A stretch of 64,000 nt of DNA, taken from assembly GCA_047600785.1 (NCBI GenBank), contig JASGKH010000001.1, positions 1,116,001 through 1,180,000 of the forward strand, in the 5' to 3' direction. Below are positions 25,072 to 34,600 of the stretch, in pieces. Both the position numbers and the translations under genes were made by a program. The first letter of the stretch is position 1. Each line of letters begins with the position of its first letter. Below the pieces are notes generated by a model. That model saw nothing but the letters and a program-made list of their open reading frames with translations. It ran no database searches and was not told the origin of the DNA. Origin of the DNA: Breznakibacter sp047600785. Lineage in GTDB: Bacteria; Bacteroidota; Bacteroidia; Bacteroidales; Marinilabiliaceae.

Positions 25072-28000
25072 ATGGGATCTGTTTTCGCTTCTTCTCGACA
25101 ATGGTGACACTGTTATCAAACCCGATGGCATTGGCAACGATCAGGCGGGACGTTTTGTGTTGAGGGCTGAATTGGCAGTTAAGAACCACACCCATCTACC
25201 GGAACCGTCGCACTACGATAACGGCATCGTCTGCGAAAACGGTAAGGTTCGTTTGGGTGGTCGCATCTCGCAAAAGCGGGAATTCGTCTTTGACAATATC
25301 TTTGATCTGTCACAAACGGTTTTCAATTCCAGCATCCGGGCTTTTGTCAAACTTAACAACGGGAAGTATCTGGTGGGTGGCCAATTTACCATGTGTAACG
25401 GCACCAGCGCAAGCTACATTGCAAGGCTCAACGCAGATGGTTCCTTTGATACCACCTTCGATCTTTATGTCGATGGCATTGTCAGGGGATTCAGAAAGCT
25501 CTCTGACGGTTCTATATTGGTTTTCGGAGAGTTCTTCACCGTCAACTATTACAGCGATGAAGATGGTAGCAGATCAGTGATGACGGGACAGCTACTGAAG
25601 CTCACGCCCGAATGTGAATACGATGCGTCCTTTGTTCCCACTGTTTTTAACACCTCAATTTATGCACTCGGCATCCAGTCGGATGGCAAACTTATTGTTG
25701 GAGGTGCATTTACGGGCATCTATAACAGTGAGTATGTGGTAACGTTGACAGTTGGCCGCATTGCACGGCTAATGCCTAATGGCGGAATTGATCAGTCGTT
25801 TATAACCGGAACGCAGTTTAGCTCTGCCAATGCGTCGGTCTATGCCATCTGTCTGAACAGCGACGACGGGATGATGATCGGTGGACGGTTTACGACTTAT
25901 AACAGTGTGTCCACTCCCAGTATTATCATGCTGGACAAAGACGGCAACCGAAATCCATCCTTTGTGGCCAAAACGCTGAGCACGGGAACTGTTTACGACA
26001 TCAAACAAACCGATAGCGGTGACTATCTGGTGGCTGGTAGTTTTGGTTCCTATGCCGGCAATTACGATGCGGCAAGAATCATCCGTGTATTGGCAAACGG
26101 CGATTTGGACACCGCTTTCAACCGGATTGATTTTGATGGTATCTCCACAGATCAAACCGTGATGGGACTTATCGACGTTGATGGTAGTGGCGCTCAGTTT
26201 TATGCCTATGGGTCGTTCAACACCATCAATGGCACGGCATCCAGTAAGATTGCCATTATTGATGCCACAACCGGCATGGTGAACCAAGATGGGTTTATCA
26301 GCCCCTTTGCCGGTTATACCTCCAATATGCTTTCGGCTTATGATACCGGTGAGTTTCTTTTTGTGGCGATGACCACCGGTGCGTCATTTATTGGTGCCAT
26401 CAGGTACAATGGCAGCTTCTATTCTGAGATGGCCAACCTTCTGTTTGACGGCTACTTGGAATATAAACGAGACTTATCTGATCGCTATTCTGATTTAGCT
26501 CTTATCCACAAAGCCTATCTGCATGATAAAATAAGGGACTTCATTGTCGATGCCCCCGGAGATGGTGGTCTCTATGTCCGTCAAAACCTGTTGTGGTCGA
26601 TATTGAAGTTATTAAACGGTCTGTCGTACAACAATGGAAAGGTCACGTTGGGCGGCGACATCATCCAAACAACCACCCTTACCAATACCAAAACAAGGCT
26701 TTGTTTTGAAAACGGATTTGTGATCAGCACGTCATCGGTAACACTGCTTTGCATTGCGTTATTGCCAAGTGGCGATTACGTGATCAGTGGCCGCAACCTT
26801 GTCTACAATGGGATTTCAAAAAATACGAATGACCATCTGATGAAGATCAATAAGTTCGGGGAGTACAACCAAGCGTTTATCCAGAATTTGGGTAGCGGCA
26901 CTTCTACTGACGTCTACTTCATCTTGCCATTGGCAGATGGGAAAATGCTTGTACATGGTGGCCAATTTCTGAATGGTATCAACAAGAATTTCCTCTTTAA
27001 GCTGAATAGTGACGGAACCTTAGATACTTCTTTTAATGCACAGATCTCAGTATCACCAACAACTGTTTTTCGTGATACTGCGATTCAGCTCAGTACCGGT
27101 GATTTTGTAGTTACCTACTATCAAACCTCCCATAATATCTGCAAGATCAATGGCGCAACAGGTGCAGTCGTTACGGACTATATCGCCAACGGCAGGGCAT
27201 TCAATGGGATAATCAACGGATTGGTTAAATTACCGAACGATGGCGTCTTGGTGTTTGGAATGTTCACCACCTATTACGGTGAAACGATGAACCGAATTGC
27301 CAAATTCAACGCATTGGGCAATATAGACCGAAGCTTTAATGTTGGGACGGGATTCGACAGTTCGGTTGAGGCAGCTTCGGTGCAACCGGATGGAAAGATA
27401 TTGGTATTGGGATCATTCAAAACCTATAATGGCACTGCGGTGCAACACATCGTGCGCCTTAATGCCGATGGTACTTTGGACGCGACGTTTAATCCGTCAT
27501 TCCAAAACCTGAACGGTGGCACATTGGCTTTTGCCAAAACCCTTCCCGATGGCAGGATCATCATTGGCGGTAACTTCAGATGTGCCGACAACATCAATTA
27601 TCTGCGCATGTTAAAGAGCGATGGTTCTTGGGATATGTCCTTTTGTGGCGGCAAAACACCCTCGTCAGGCATGGTCACTGGCATTTGCATTCAAGCTGAT
27701 AAGATGACCATCATTGGACAGTTTTCATCCTACTTGGAAAACTCCGCATGGGTGACGGTCAACGGCATTGCTAACATCGACTTTAACGGTCAGTTGGTAC
27801 GCGATTACAGCAAGTTCTCTATTTCAGGGTTTCCCATTGAATACGGCGAAGATCAATTCCAAAACTACACAGACCGTTCATTGGTGGATAAAGGTTTTGT
27901 GGCAACACAGCTTGCCGATAAGGTTCGACGAAAAGAGTTCAAAGGGATTGCCATTGTGAAAGATACTCCCTTTACCATCACCCACAATTTAGGGGTACGA

Positions 28001-28138
28001 ACTGTTCGGGCAACGGTTTACGATGAGTCCACTTGGGCAATCGTCGCTTGCGACACCACCTGTATCGACATCAACAAAGTCAGCATCAACGTCTCCAAAA
28101 GCAATATTGCATCATCAACTATCATCATCGAAGGATAA
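24824..28138 (+). CDS. Large spike/receptor-binding protein with delta-60 repeats
   Basis: The open frame spans 24,824-28,138, but only the part from about 24,995 on looks real (about 1,048 residues); the beginning is the wrong-frame reading of the preceding N-terminal piece. Most of the protein is built of repeated units of the delta-60 / DUF5122 beta-propeller type: RLNADGSFDTTFD, IQSDGKLIVGGAFT, RLNADGTLDATFNP, LPDGRIIIGGNFR, and more, forming two arrays (about residues 150-520 and 600-1000). The C-terminus (GIAIVKDTPFTITHNLGVRT) resembles fibre tip domains. Likely host-surface receptor binding. A frameshift in such a gene could be phase variation. Confidence 0.65.
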   Translation: MPPLLTAMRSLQLFDMKGWKPVWLLPEPNTYWRVASPIPTGNRWSIAPSPIMPSAQSKEIRTLDLSYLDSAVDVWLYPSRVYEWDLFSLLLDNGDTVIKPDGIGNDQAGRFVLRAELAVKNHTHLPEPSHYDNGIVCENGKVRLGGRISQKREFVFDNIFDLSQTVFNSSIRAFVKLNNGKYLVGGQFTMCNGTSASYIARLNADGSFDTTFDLYVDGIVRGFRKLSDGSILVFGEFFTVNYYSDEDGSRSVMTGQLLKLTPECEYDASFVPTVFNTSIYALGIQSDGKLIVGGAFTGIYNSEYVVTLTVGRIARLMPNGGIDQSFITGTQFSSANASVYAICLNSDDGMMIGGRFTTYNSVSTPSIIMLDKDGNRNPSFVAKTLSTGTVYDIKQTDSGDYLVAGSFGSYAGNYDAARIIRVLANGDLDTAFNRIDFDGISTDQTVMGLIDVDGSGAQFYAYGSFNTINGTASSKIAIIDATTGMVNQDGFISPFAGYTSNMLSAYDTGEFLFVAMTTGASFIGAIRYNGSFYSEMANLLFDGYLEYKRDLSDRYSDLALIHKAYLHDKIRDFIVDAPGDGGLYVRQNLLWSILKLLNGLSYNNGKVTLGGDIIQTTTLTNTKTRLCFENGFVISTSSVTLLCIALLPSGDYVISGRNLVYNGISKNTNDHLMKINKFGEYNQAFIQNLGSGTSTDVYFILPLADGKMLVHGGQFLNGINKNFLFKLNSDGTLDTSFNAQISVSPTTVFRDTAIQLSTGDFVVTYYQTSHNICKINGATGAVVTDYIANGRAFNGIINGLVKLPNDGVLVFGMFTTYYGETMNRIAKFNALGNIDRSFNVGTGFDSSVEAASVQPDGKILVLGSFKTYNGTAVQHIVRLNADGTLDATFNPSFQNLNGGTLAFAKTLPDGRIIIGGNFRCADNINYLRMLKSDGSWDMSFCGGKTPSSGMVTGICIQADKMTIIGQFSSYLENSAWVTVNGIANIDFNGQLVRDYSKFSISGFPIEYGEDQFQNYTDRSLVDKGFVATQLADKVRRKEFKGIAIVKDTPFTITHNLGVRTVRATVYDESTWAIVACDTTCIDINKVSINVSKSNIASSTIIIEG

Positions 28139-28156
28139 TCATTAAAACACATACCC

Positions 28157-28618
28157 ATGATTGAGTATTTAAAACTCTTTGCCAAGCGGAACTTGGTTCC
28201 CAAGAAGATCGTGAACGCGATCATCATCGTCAGCTTTGCTTATGCACTGCTTTCCAATATTTGGTCGGTAGGCCGAAAAGTTGACCATACGCTTGCGTAT
28301 CTGAAAGAGATTCCAAAGCTTCGTCAGGAAGTGGCTTTGCTACGCACCGAAAAGGAAGCCGTCCGTGATAGTCTTCTTCTGTTCAGGATGGAGACGGTGG
28401 GGCATTTTTCAGCCTTGGAAGCCGACATATCGCAACTGGACAATCGGGTTACGGGCACCAACCAAAACGTAAAAAATGAATTTAAGCGCATGAACGACTA
28501 CCTTCTGGTCATCGGATCGGGTAATGCGGAGATCAAACGCCTGTTGATGCTAAAAAAAGAGAGCGACAACGTGCTTTTAGACCGGCTCTTCACTTGGGGC
28601 GAGCCAATAAAATTTTAA
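28157..28618 (+). CDS. TM plus coiled-coil protein of the lysis region (spanin-like layout)
   Basis: 153 residues: an N-terminal membrane segment (IVNAIIIVSFAYALLSNIW, about 18-36) followed by coiled coil (LRQEVALLRTEKEAVRDSLL and later heptads) without further domains. It lies just before the endolysin gene. The layout fits an i-spanin or a membrane-tethered tail of the spike, but no matching lipoprotein o-spanin is seen, so the role is open. Confidence 0.45.
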   Translation: MIEYLKLFAKRNLVPKKIVNAIIIVSFAYALLSNIWSVGRKVDHTLAYLKEIPKLRQEVALLRTEKEAVRDSLLLFRMETVGHFSALEADISQLDNRVTGTNQNVKNEFKRMNDYLLVIGSGNAEIKRLLMLKKESDNVLLDRLFTWGEPIKF

Positions 28619-28687
28619 TTTTGGAATCCCTTTGCCGGCGCGGAATTTGGCGATAATGCGACGGCAGGGTTTTGGCAACTTTTAATT

Positions 28688-28703
28688 TTTCGCAAAATGG
28701 CAA
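28688..28703 (+). promoter_or_regulatory. CGCAAAATGGCAA start box of the endolysin gene
   Basis: TTTCGCAAAATGGCAA covers the endolysin start codon (ATG 28697) and is identical to the box at 17534. Confidence 0.55.
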
Positions 28704-29227
28704 GAGAACACGACTTTGTGGATGAGATCATCCGCATTGAGGGGGATTTCGTGCACGACCCCGACGACCAAGGCAACGAGACCCGCTTCGGGATCACCGT
28801 CGCCACCGCACGGCGCAACGGCTACATGGGTGACATGAGAGAGCTGCCCATCGAGAAAGCCAAAGAGATTTATATCCGAGAATACTACTACGAACCCGGA
28901 TTCGACAAAATCAAAGACGACAAACTGGCTTTTGAGCTGTTTGACACAGCCGTCAACATGGGGCCGGAAACAGCCATCGAATTTCTGCAAAAGGCTTGGA
29001 ACCTGCTCAACGTCAACCATCAATTTGGTAGTGATTTAGAAGTTGACGGGAAATTGGGCATCGTCACCTTAGCACGTGTCAACGGTTATCTGTTTCCACG
29101 TCGCATCCACATGCTGGTCAATTCCGTCCAGTGCTTTCACTACATCGAAATCGCACAAAAGAAGGTGTCGCAACGAAAATTCATCTACGGATGGGTGAAT
29201 GGGCGTGTCTTTAGTCAGGTAGGATAA
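28697..29227 (+). CDS. GH108-family muramidase (endolysin)
   Basis: 176 residues, normal for GH108 lysozymes that cut peptidoglycan during lysis. The N-terminal catalytic block is complete: IIRIEGDFVHDPDDQGNETR then FGIT, with the catalytic Glu at about residue 14. The C-terminal half matches the PG_binding_3 domain (ELFDTAVNMGPETAIEFLQK, DGKLGIVTLARVNGY). There is no signal peptide, so it needs the holin. A terminator follows. Confidence 0.88.
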   Translation: MAREHDFVDEIIRIEGDFVHDPDDQGNETRFGITVATARRNGYMGDMRELPIEKAKEIYIREYYYEPGFDKIKDDKLAFELFDTAVNMGPETAIEFLQKAWNLLNVNHQFGSDLEVDGKLGIVTLARVNGYLFPRRIHMLVNSVQCFHYIEIAQKKVSQRKFIYGWVNGRVFSQVG

Positions 29228-29231
29228 GTAA

Positions 29232-29263
29232 GAAAGCCACAACCCATGCAGGTTGCGGCTTTC
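29232..29263 (+). terminator. Terminator after the endolysin gene
   Basis: GAAAGCCACAACC-CATGCA-GGTTGCGGCTTTC hairpin with one mismatch-like A/C position, followed by GCATTT. Moderate. Confidence 0.65.
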
Positions 29264-29322
29264 GCATTTATAGTAGATTCCCTTTACCTACCTATAAATC
29301 AAACCTAAGAAAAAATATCATT

Positions 29323-29904
29323 ATGGCAAAAAAAACTTTCAAAGAGTTCTGTCAGGGATTGGTACATAAAGTCCCCTCCATCGCTGCCGACGTGATGGAA
29401 GTGGTCGTCTCTCCAAACCCACTGGGAACAGCAGTCCTTAAAGTCGGTGAATTGCTCAAAAGTAAGGCTGACAAGGACGACGCAGCAAAACAAGCCTTAC
29501 AGGAATTCGAACAATACCAGATGGAATGGCAAAAAGAGATGTATCAACTGGAGATCGAAGCCTATAAAGTTGAAGTGGATGATCGTCGCACGGCACGTGA
29601 AAAATACATCCAAGCCGACCGCACCACTGCCGACGAGATCGGCCGCTCCATCATCCAACGAAACCTGATCTACATCTTCATCCTGCTCATGGTGCAGGTG
29701 CTTGTCACGCTGGTCTCTGTCTTCTTGGCAGACAACTTTATTGCCGACAAACAGACGGCCGTCACCATTGGCAGCTCCATGGGATCGGTAGTTGGTGCAG
29801 CCATCGGAACGGTGATCGGTTCCCTGTTGCAAGAGCGCAACCAAGTCGTCGGCTTTCATTTCGGCAGTTCCATGGGCAGCCGTCAAAAAGACCTTCTCCG
29901 ATGA
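29323..29904 (+). CDS. Holin-like membrane protein
   Basis: 193 residues. A charged helical N-terminal half (QALQEFEQYQMEWQKEMYQL) is followed by two hydrophobic segments (LIYIFILLMVQVLVTLVSVF, about 122-141; SSMGSVVGAAIGTVIGSLL, about 152-170). Its position one gene after the muramidase supports a holin role: making the membrane permeable so the endolysin reaches the wall. The stop overlaps the next start as ATGA. Confidence 0.65.
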   Translation: MAKKTFKEFCQGLVHKVPSIAADVMEVVVSPNPLGTAVLKVGELLKSKADKDDAAKQALQEFEQYQMEWQKEMYQLEIEAYKVEVDDRRTAREKYIQADRTTADEIGRSIIQRNLIYIFILLMVQVLVTLVSVFLADNFIADKQTAVTIGSSMGSVVGAAIGTVIGSLLQERNQVVGFHFGSSMGSRQKDLLR

Positions 29905-30407
29905 AAGGGGTTCATGCCCCGGTCTCCAAACACGAGATGTTCCAAGCCCTCTTTGAGTACCGCACCATCAAAGCTTGGAAATACGGGCAGGTATTTGAGA
30001 TAGACGTGTGGTGCTTCAACGAACAGATGGCCAACGGCATCGTGCTGGACGCTTTGCCTCGCAGCGGGATGAAAGGCAAATTCATTGAAGTAGAGATCGA
30101 AAACATTATCAGCGCTTACGACAGATGGGAAAAACCGACAAAGAGCCAATGGCTCCTGACGATGCTAAAGGGTTGGTTCACGGCGATAAAAACCAAACTA
30201 AAAAACTTAAAAACAAAAAAACAGAAAAAGGCAATGCGCTGGCATTGGCCATGGCGCTGGAACTGGAGATGGAAATCGCCTTCGAGTTCAATCAGGGGCA
30301 AACGTCCAACGAAGAGGCGTTTGTTGCCAAGATGCGACAAGAGATCGCTGCCAAATCAACCCACAACAAAACAACGGTCGAGAAACTGGCCAAGTCCTTT
30401 GGGATAG
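29901..30407 (+). CDS. Unknown protein, 0-frame product ending in a slippery A-tract
   Basis: The first ~95 residues (MKGVHAPVSKHEMFQALFEY to WLLTMLKGWFTAIK) look like a real alpha/beta domain. From residue ~96 the frame runs through the A-tract (KTKLKNLKTKKQKK) and then reads the methyltransferase gene in the wrong frame, giving a Trp/Arg-rich tail (WHWPWRWNWRWK) that is unlikely to be functional. In this frame the A-tract contains the heptamer A-AAA-AAC in proper slippery phase; a -1 shift leads into the methyltransferase frame. A fusion product is therefore possible. No family recognised. Confidence 0.5.
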   Translation: MKGVHAPVSKHEMFQALFEYRTIKAWKYGQVFEIDVWCFNEQMANGIVLDALPRSGMKGKFIEVEIENIISAYDRWEKPTKSQWLLTMLKGWFTAIKTKLKNLKTKKQKKAMRWHWPWRWNWRWKSPSSSIRGKRPTKRRLLPRCDKRSLPNQPTTKQRSRNWPSPLG

Positions 30408-31642
30408 ACAACCAGAACCTGACCAAAGAGCTCACCGAACTGGCCATTGTATTGGAGGCACGGCAAATCGCGTTCAGCACACAATTGACAATCCGCGAGC
30501 GGTACGAATCCATTGTGGAGCTTTATCGTTCACAGGTCAATCTGTCGCACCGAACATCGCTCAGCATCCTAATGCAACAATACTCTACGGCTGCCCCCAT
30601 CTCTTATCTGGCCGGCATGTGGGTGAAGAGCGTTGAGCCTGAGGCACTCTATTTCGAGCCCAGTGCCGGAAACGGTCTGTTGTGTCATGCCTTGCCATGT
30701 GGCCAGACGCATGTGAACGAACTGGACGACATTCGGTTGGCTAACCTCCAACGTCAACCCTTTAAGACAATCACCCAACGCGATGCCTCATTGCCCTTAG
30801 GCTTTGGTCGTATTTTCAATGGTGTGGTCACCAATCCCCCGTTTGGCGATTTAGAAAAGGTAGAGATTGTTGATGGTTTCCACCTTAAAAAGCTGGAGCA
30901 TCTAATGGCTATCTGGGCATTGGAAAGTATGAAGAATAACGGACGTGCGGCCATCATCATCGGAGGCCACACCCGTTACGACGATGTGGCGGGCACCATT
31001 TCCAACAAGGGAGACCGTTACTTTCTCAACTATCTCTACAACCATTACCATGTGGCCGACATCATCCCCATTGACGGGCACAACCTCTATTCACGTCAGG
31101 GAACTGCCTTTGACACACGACTGATATTGATCGAAGGTCGTAAATCGTTTCCCTCCGGCATTGCGGAGTTCGCACCCAAAGAAGGTACCAAAAACAGACA
31201 TCTGCGCGAGGTGGTCACCACCTTCGATGCCTTGTTCGAAAGGGTGTTGAATGACGGGCTGGAGCATTTCATGAAGCTTGCCAAGGTCAAAGAGAGCGCA
31301 CCCAATCGCTTCAATCCCCACGACAAGATTTCATTTATCGGCCACGGCTCTTCTGTCTGTTTTGGCACGGTGGTCAAATACACAGGTGAATCAACCGTCG
31401 AGGTCCTTTACAACCGGAACACCATTGTGCTGCCCGAAAGGAATCTGGTGCCGGCACTCTTTGCCTGTTCGACCGAAAAGCCGGAGCAAGGTTATAAAGC
31501 GTTCAAAAATCTGAAGAAGGAGACCCGTAAGGCTTGGATTGCCAAGTTTGTCGATGGTGAATCCATCCGCATTACCAATGCTTATACCAACAAAGAGGCC
31601 AAAGAAATGGCTGTCAGGGAACGGCTTCGCAACCAAAACTAA
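30125..31642 (+). CDS. Adenine-specific DNA methyltransferase-like protein
   Basis: The 505-residue frame opens at the ATG at 30125; 30251 (MALELEMEIAFEF) is an alternative. Motif I is EPSAGNGLL (about 178-186) and motif IV is NPPFGD (about 238-243), typical of N6-adenine methyltransferases. The N-terminus carries ALALAMALELEMEIAFEF (38-55), nearly repeated at the C-terminus of the next protein. It stands 48 bases upstream of the Strawberry-notch helicase gene; this pairing is known from large polyvalent proteins of phages and conjugative elements, which protect incoming DNA. It overlaps the previous gene by 283 bases in another frame. Confidence 0.72.
   Translation: MGKTDKEPMAPDDAKGLVHGDKNQTKKLKNKKTEKGNALALAMALELEMEIAFEFNQGQTSNEEAFVAKMRQEIAAKSTHNKTTVEKLAKSFGIDNQNLTKELTELAIVLEARQIAFSTQLTIRERYESIVELYRSQVNLSHRTSLSILMQQYSTAAPISYLAGMWVKSVEPEALYFEPSAGNGLLCHALPCGQTHVNELDDIRLANLQRQPFKTITQRDASLPLGFGRIFNGVVTNPPFGDLEKVEIVDGFHLKKLEHLMAIWALESMKNNGRAAIIIGGHTRYDDVAGTISNKGDRYFLNYLYNHYHVADIIPIDGHNLYSRQGTAFDTRLILIEGRKSFPSGIAEFAPKEGTKNRHLREVVTTFDALFERVLNDGLEHFMKLAKVKESAPNRFNPHDKISFIGHGSSVCFGTVVKYTGESTVEVLYNRNTIVLPERNLVPALFACSTEKPEQGYKAFKNLKKETRKAWIAKFVDGESIRITNAYTNKEAKEMAVRERLRNQN
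30191..30230 (+). repeat. A-tract repeat, copy 3 (inside overlapping genes)
   Basis: ACTAAAAAACTTAAAAAC then AAAAAAAC; coding in both frames (KLKNLKTKK and TKKLKNKKT). It contains A-AAA-AAC in the phase of the upstream gene. Confidence 0.6.
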
Positions 31643-31680
31643 AAAACTAAAAAACAAAGAAACTTAAAAACTAAAAAACC
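31631..31680 (+). repeat. A-tract repeat, copy 4
   Basis: Longest array: AACTAAAAAACTAAAAAAC, AAAGAAACTTAAAAACTAA and more, between the methyltransferase stop and the helicase start at 31690. It covers the ribosome-binding region of the helicase gene. Confidence 0.6.
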
Positions 31681-31689
31681 AATCAAAGC

Positions 31690-34600
31690 ATGAGATACCA
31701 AGTCAATACCACTCCCAATAAGCGCCATCCGCAGCGGTCGAAGGTCGAAATCACTTTTATCAAACGTCCCATTCCTCCGTTGGTCGAGACGCTGGTGTTT
31801 TGGGGATTCCAGCCCGATAAAGCCTACAAGAAATACACAGCCTTTGTGGCTGATCTGTCGGTGAAAGAGCCTCAAACATGGGAAAACTTCTTCAAACATT
31901 ACGGTTATAAACCCTCAAAAGGCGGATTGGGGATGCCTTACATACCAGTTTCTGAAGAGGGTTTCATCTTGGAGACCCATGTGCCCGATTCCATGAGCGA
32001 AGAAACACATATTGCCGCCCGTAAAATCAAAAAGCATCTGGGAGGTAACGTGTTCGGATTTGTGCAAAAGAAACTGGGCTACAAAACGAGCGATGAACTG
32101 GAGAAAGCTCTTTCTGCCGAACAGATCGACGCGGTGGCCTTGGCCATCTACAACATCGAGTTCCGTCGTCAGTCGCTCATCGTGGGCGACCAGACGGGTA
32201 TCGGCAAAGGACGTGTGGCGGCTGCCATGATACGTTATGCCAACCAACAGGGCAAAATCCCCATCTTCATCTCCGAAAAGCCGAACCTGTTCTCCGATAT
32301 CTACCGCGATTTGGCAGATATTGGTTCCTCCCATCTGGTGCCGTTTATCGTCAATGCCAACGAGGCAAAGACCAAAGTGAAAGATGCCGAAGGTGTGGTA
32401 ATGTACGAACCCGATCCCGTGGGCGTTCAGACCGAGATCTTCAAATCGCAAAAACTCCCCAAGCGATACGACGTGGTATTGGCCACCTACTCCCAATTCA
32501 ACCAACCCGAAAAGAAACCGATCAAACCGCTCTTCCTCTCCGAGATAGCCAGAGACAACATCATCATTATGGACGAAGCCCACAATGCGTCGGGCGACAG
32601 CCAGACGGGCGGCTTTTTAATGGGGACGTTGAAGAATGCTTCTGGCGTGGTGTTCCTATCGGCCACCTTTGCCAAGACACCCAAGAACATGCCCATCTAT
32701 GCCATCAAAACTTGTATGGTGGAGGCCAACATGACCAACGAAGAACTCATTAACTCCATCGACCGTGGCGGCGTGGCTTTGCAGGAGATCCTGTCGGCAC
32801 AGCTGGTGGCCGAAGGGCAGATGATACGCCGTGAACGTACCTTCGAAGGTATTGAGGTGGATTATGTCACATTGGAAGAACACGCCCGTGAACATGCTGC
32901 CATTGCCGATAAAGTCACGGGCATTGTACGGGACATCATCGCCTTCCAAAATGATCACGTGAAAGAGGCCGTGAAAGAGATGGATGCATCCGTAAAGATG
33001 GCCGGTGGCGAAGTTTCAACCACCAAAGGCACCAGTCAGGCAGGGATTGACAACCAACCCTACTTTTCCAAAGTGTTCAATGTGGTCAACCAGCTCTTGC
33101 TGAGTATTAAAGCCGAAGACGTGGCGCGTGATGCCATCCGCAGTCTAAAAGCCGGACGCAAACCGGTCATTGCTTTTGCCAATACCATGGGGGCTTTCTT
33201 GGATGAGCTGGCCGAAGTGTCGGGTGGCGAGATCATCAGTACTGACTTTAAATACGTGCTCTACAAAGGATTAAAATCGGTGTTGAAGATCACCAAGACC
33301 AACTTTAAGGGCGAAAAAGCTTACGAATATCTGGAGCCTGCCCTGTTGGGTGATGATGCGGTGGCGGAGTATTCGCGTATCCTTCGGGAAATCGACAAAG
33401 TTTCAACGGGCATCACCATTTCACCCATCGACCGCATTGTGCAAATCATCGAGGATGCCGGTTTTAGGGTCGCCGAGGTTACTGGTCGTAATATCATGGT
33501 GCAGTTTTCGGGCAAAGAGACGGGCACCATCGTGGCACGCAAAAAGGTGGCCACCAACGATGCCTTTCGCAAGTTCAACGACAACGAGGTCGATTGCCTT
33601 CTCATCAACCAGAGCGGATCGACGGGAGCTTCGGCTCATGCCATCGTCACGCGCAAGGTGCCCAAACACCAAGTAAAGCAACGCGAAATGATTGTTTTGC
33701 AGGCTGAATTGGACATCAACACAGAAGTGCAGAAACGTGGTCGCATCAACCGTACTGGACAAATTTTGAAGCCGCGTTATCGTTACATAGCATCGGCCAT
33801 CCCTGCCGAAAAGCGTCTGCAGATGATGCTTCAGCGCAAGCTCCGCAGCTTGGATGCCAACACCACTTCGAACCAGAAAGCCAACCAGAACCAAATCGGC
33901 GAACAAACCGACTGGCTCAACAAATATGGCGACAAGATCGTTGCCGACTATTTGTTGGAAAACTACGATATCAACGAAATACTGGGTAAGCCCTTGGGCG
34001 ACATCCCTGAAATACGCGAAGGCGGGGCTCAAAAGGTGTCTGGTCGTGTGGCCATCCTTTCTATCGAAGACCAGGAGAAATTCTATACCGAAATGGCCGT
34101 GCGCTATAAGGATTATGAAACCTACCTGAAGCAGTGCGATGAGTACGATTTGGAGGTGGAAGCCATGCCGTTGGATGCAATTGTGGTCTCGGAAAAGGTA
34201 TTGAAAGCCGGCAAAGGTGGCAAAAGCGCCTTTGGCAAGGATTCGATTCTTCGTACATGCGATTGCGCCAACCTGAAAAAGCCTTTTTCCCAAAGCCAGA
34301 TCGAAGAGTTGGTGGCTGGTGTGTTGGAAGGTAAAACCGGCTCCGAATACACCGAACATATCATGGAAGGGATGCGCTCCCACTTGGACGGGATGCTGGA
34401 GGATGAACTGGAGCATATCGACGAAAAGATTGAATTGCTAAAGTCGCGCATCACCGACGAGAAGAAATACAAGAAACTCCTTGCTCCCTCTGAGAAAGAA
34501 GCCTATTACCATGATCGTGTGAAGGAGATCGAACAATCGCGCGATGAGATGATCAAAACCGAACGCGAAAAGACCTCACGGCTCAAACAAGCTCTTGCCC

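Noticed and set aside
30230..30407. Trp/Arg-rich C-terminal tail (WHWPWRWNWRWK) as an antimicrobial or DNA-binding peptide
   Set aside because: It is the shifted reading of the methyltransferase gene, which encodes good protein in the other frame.
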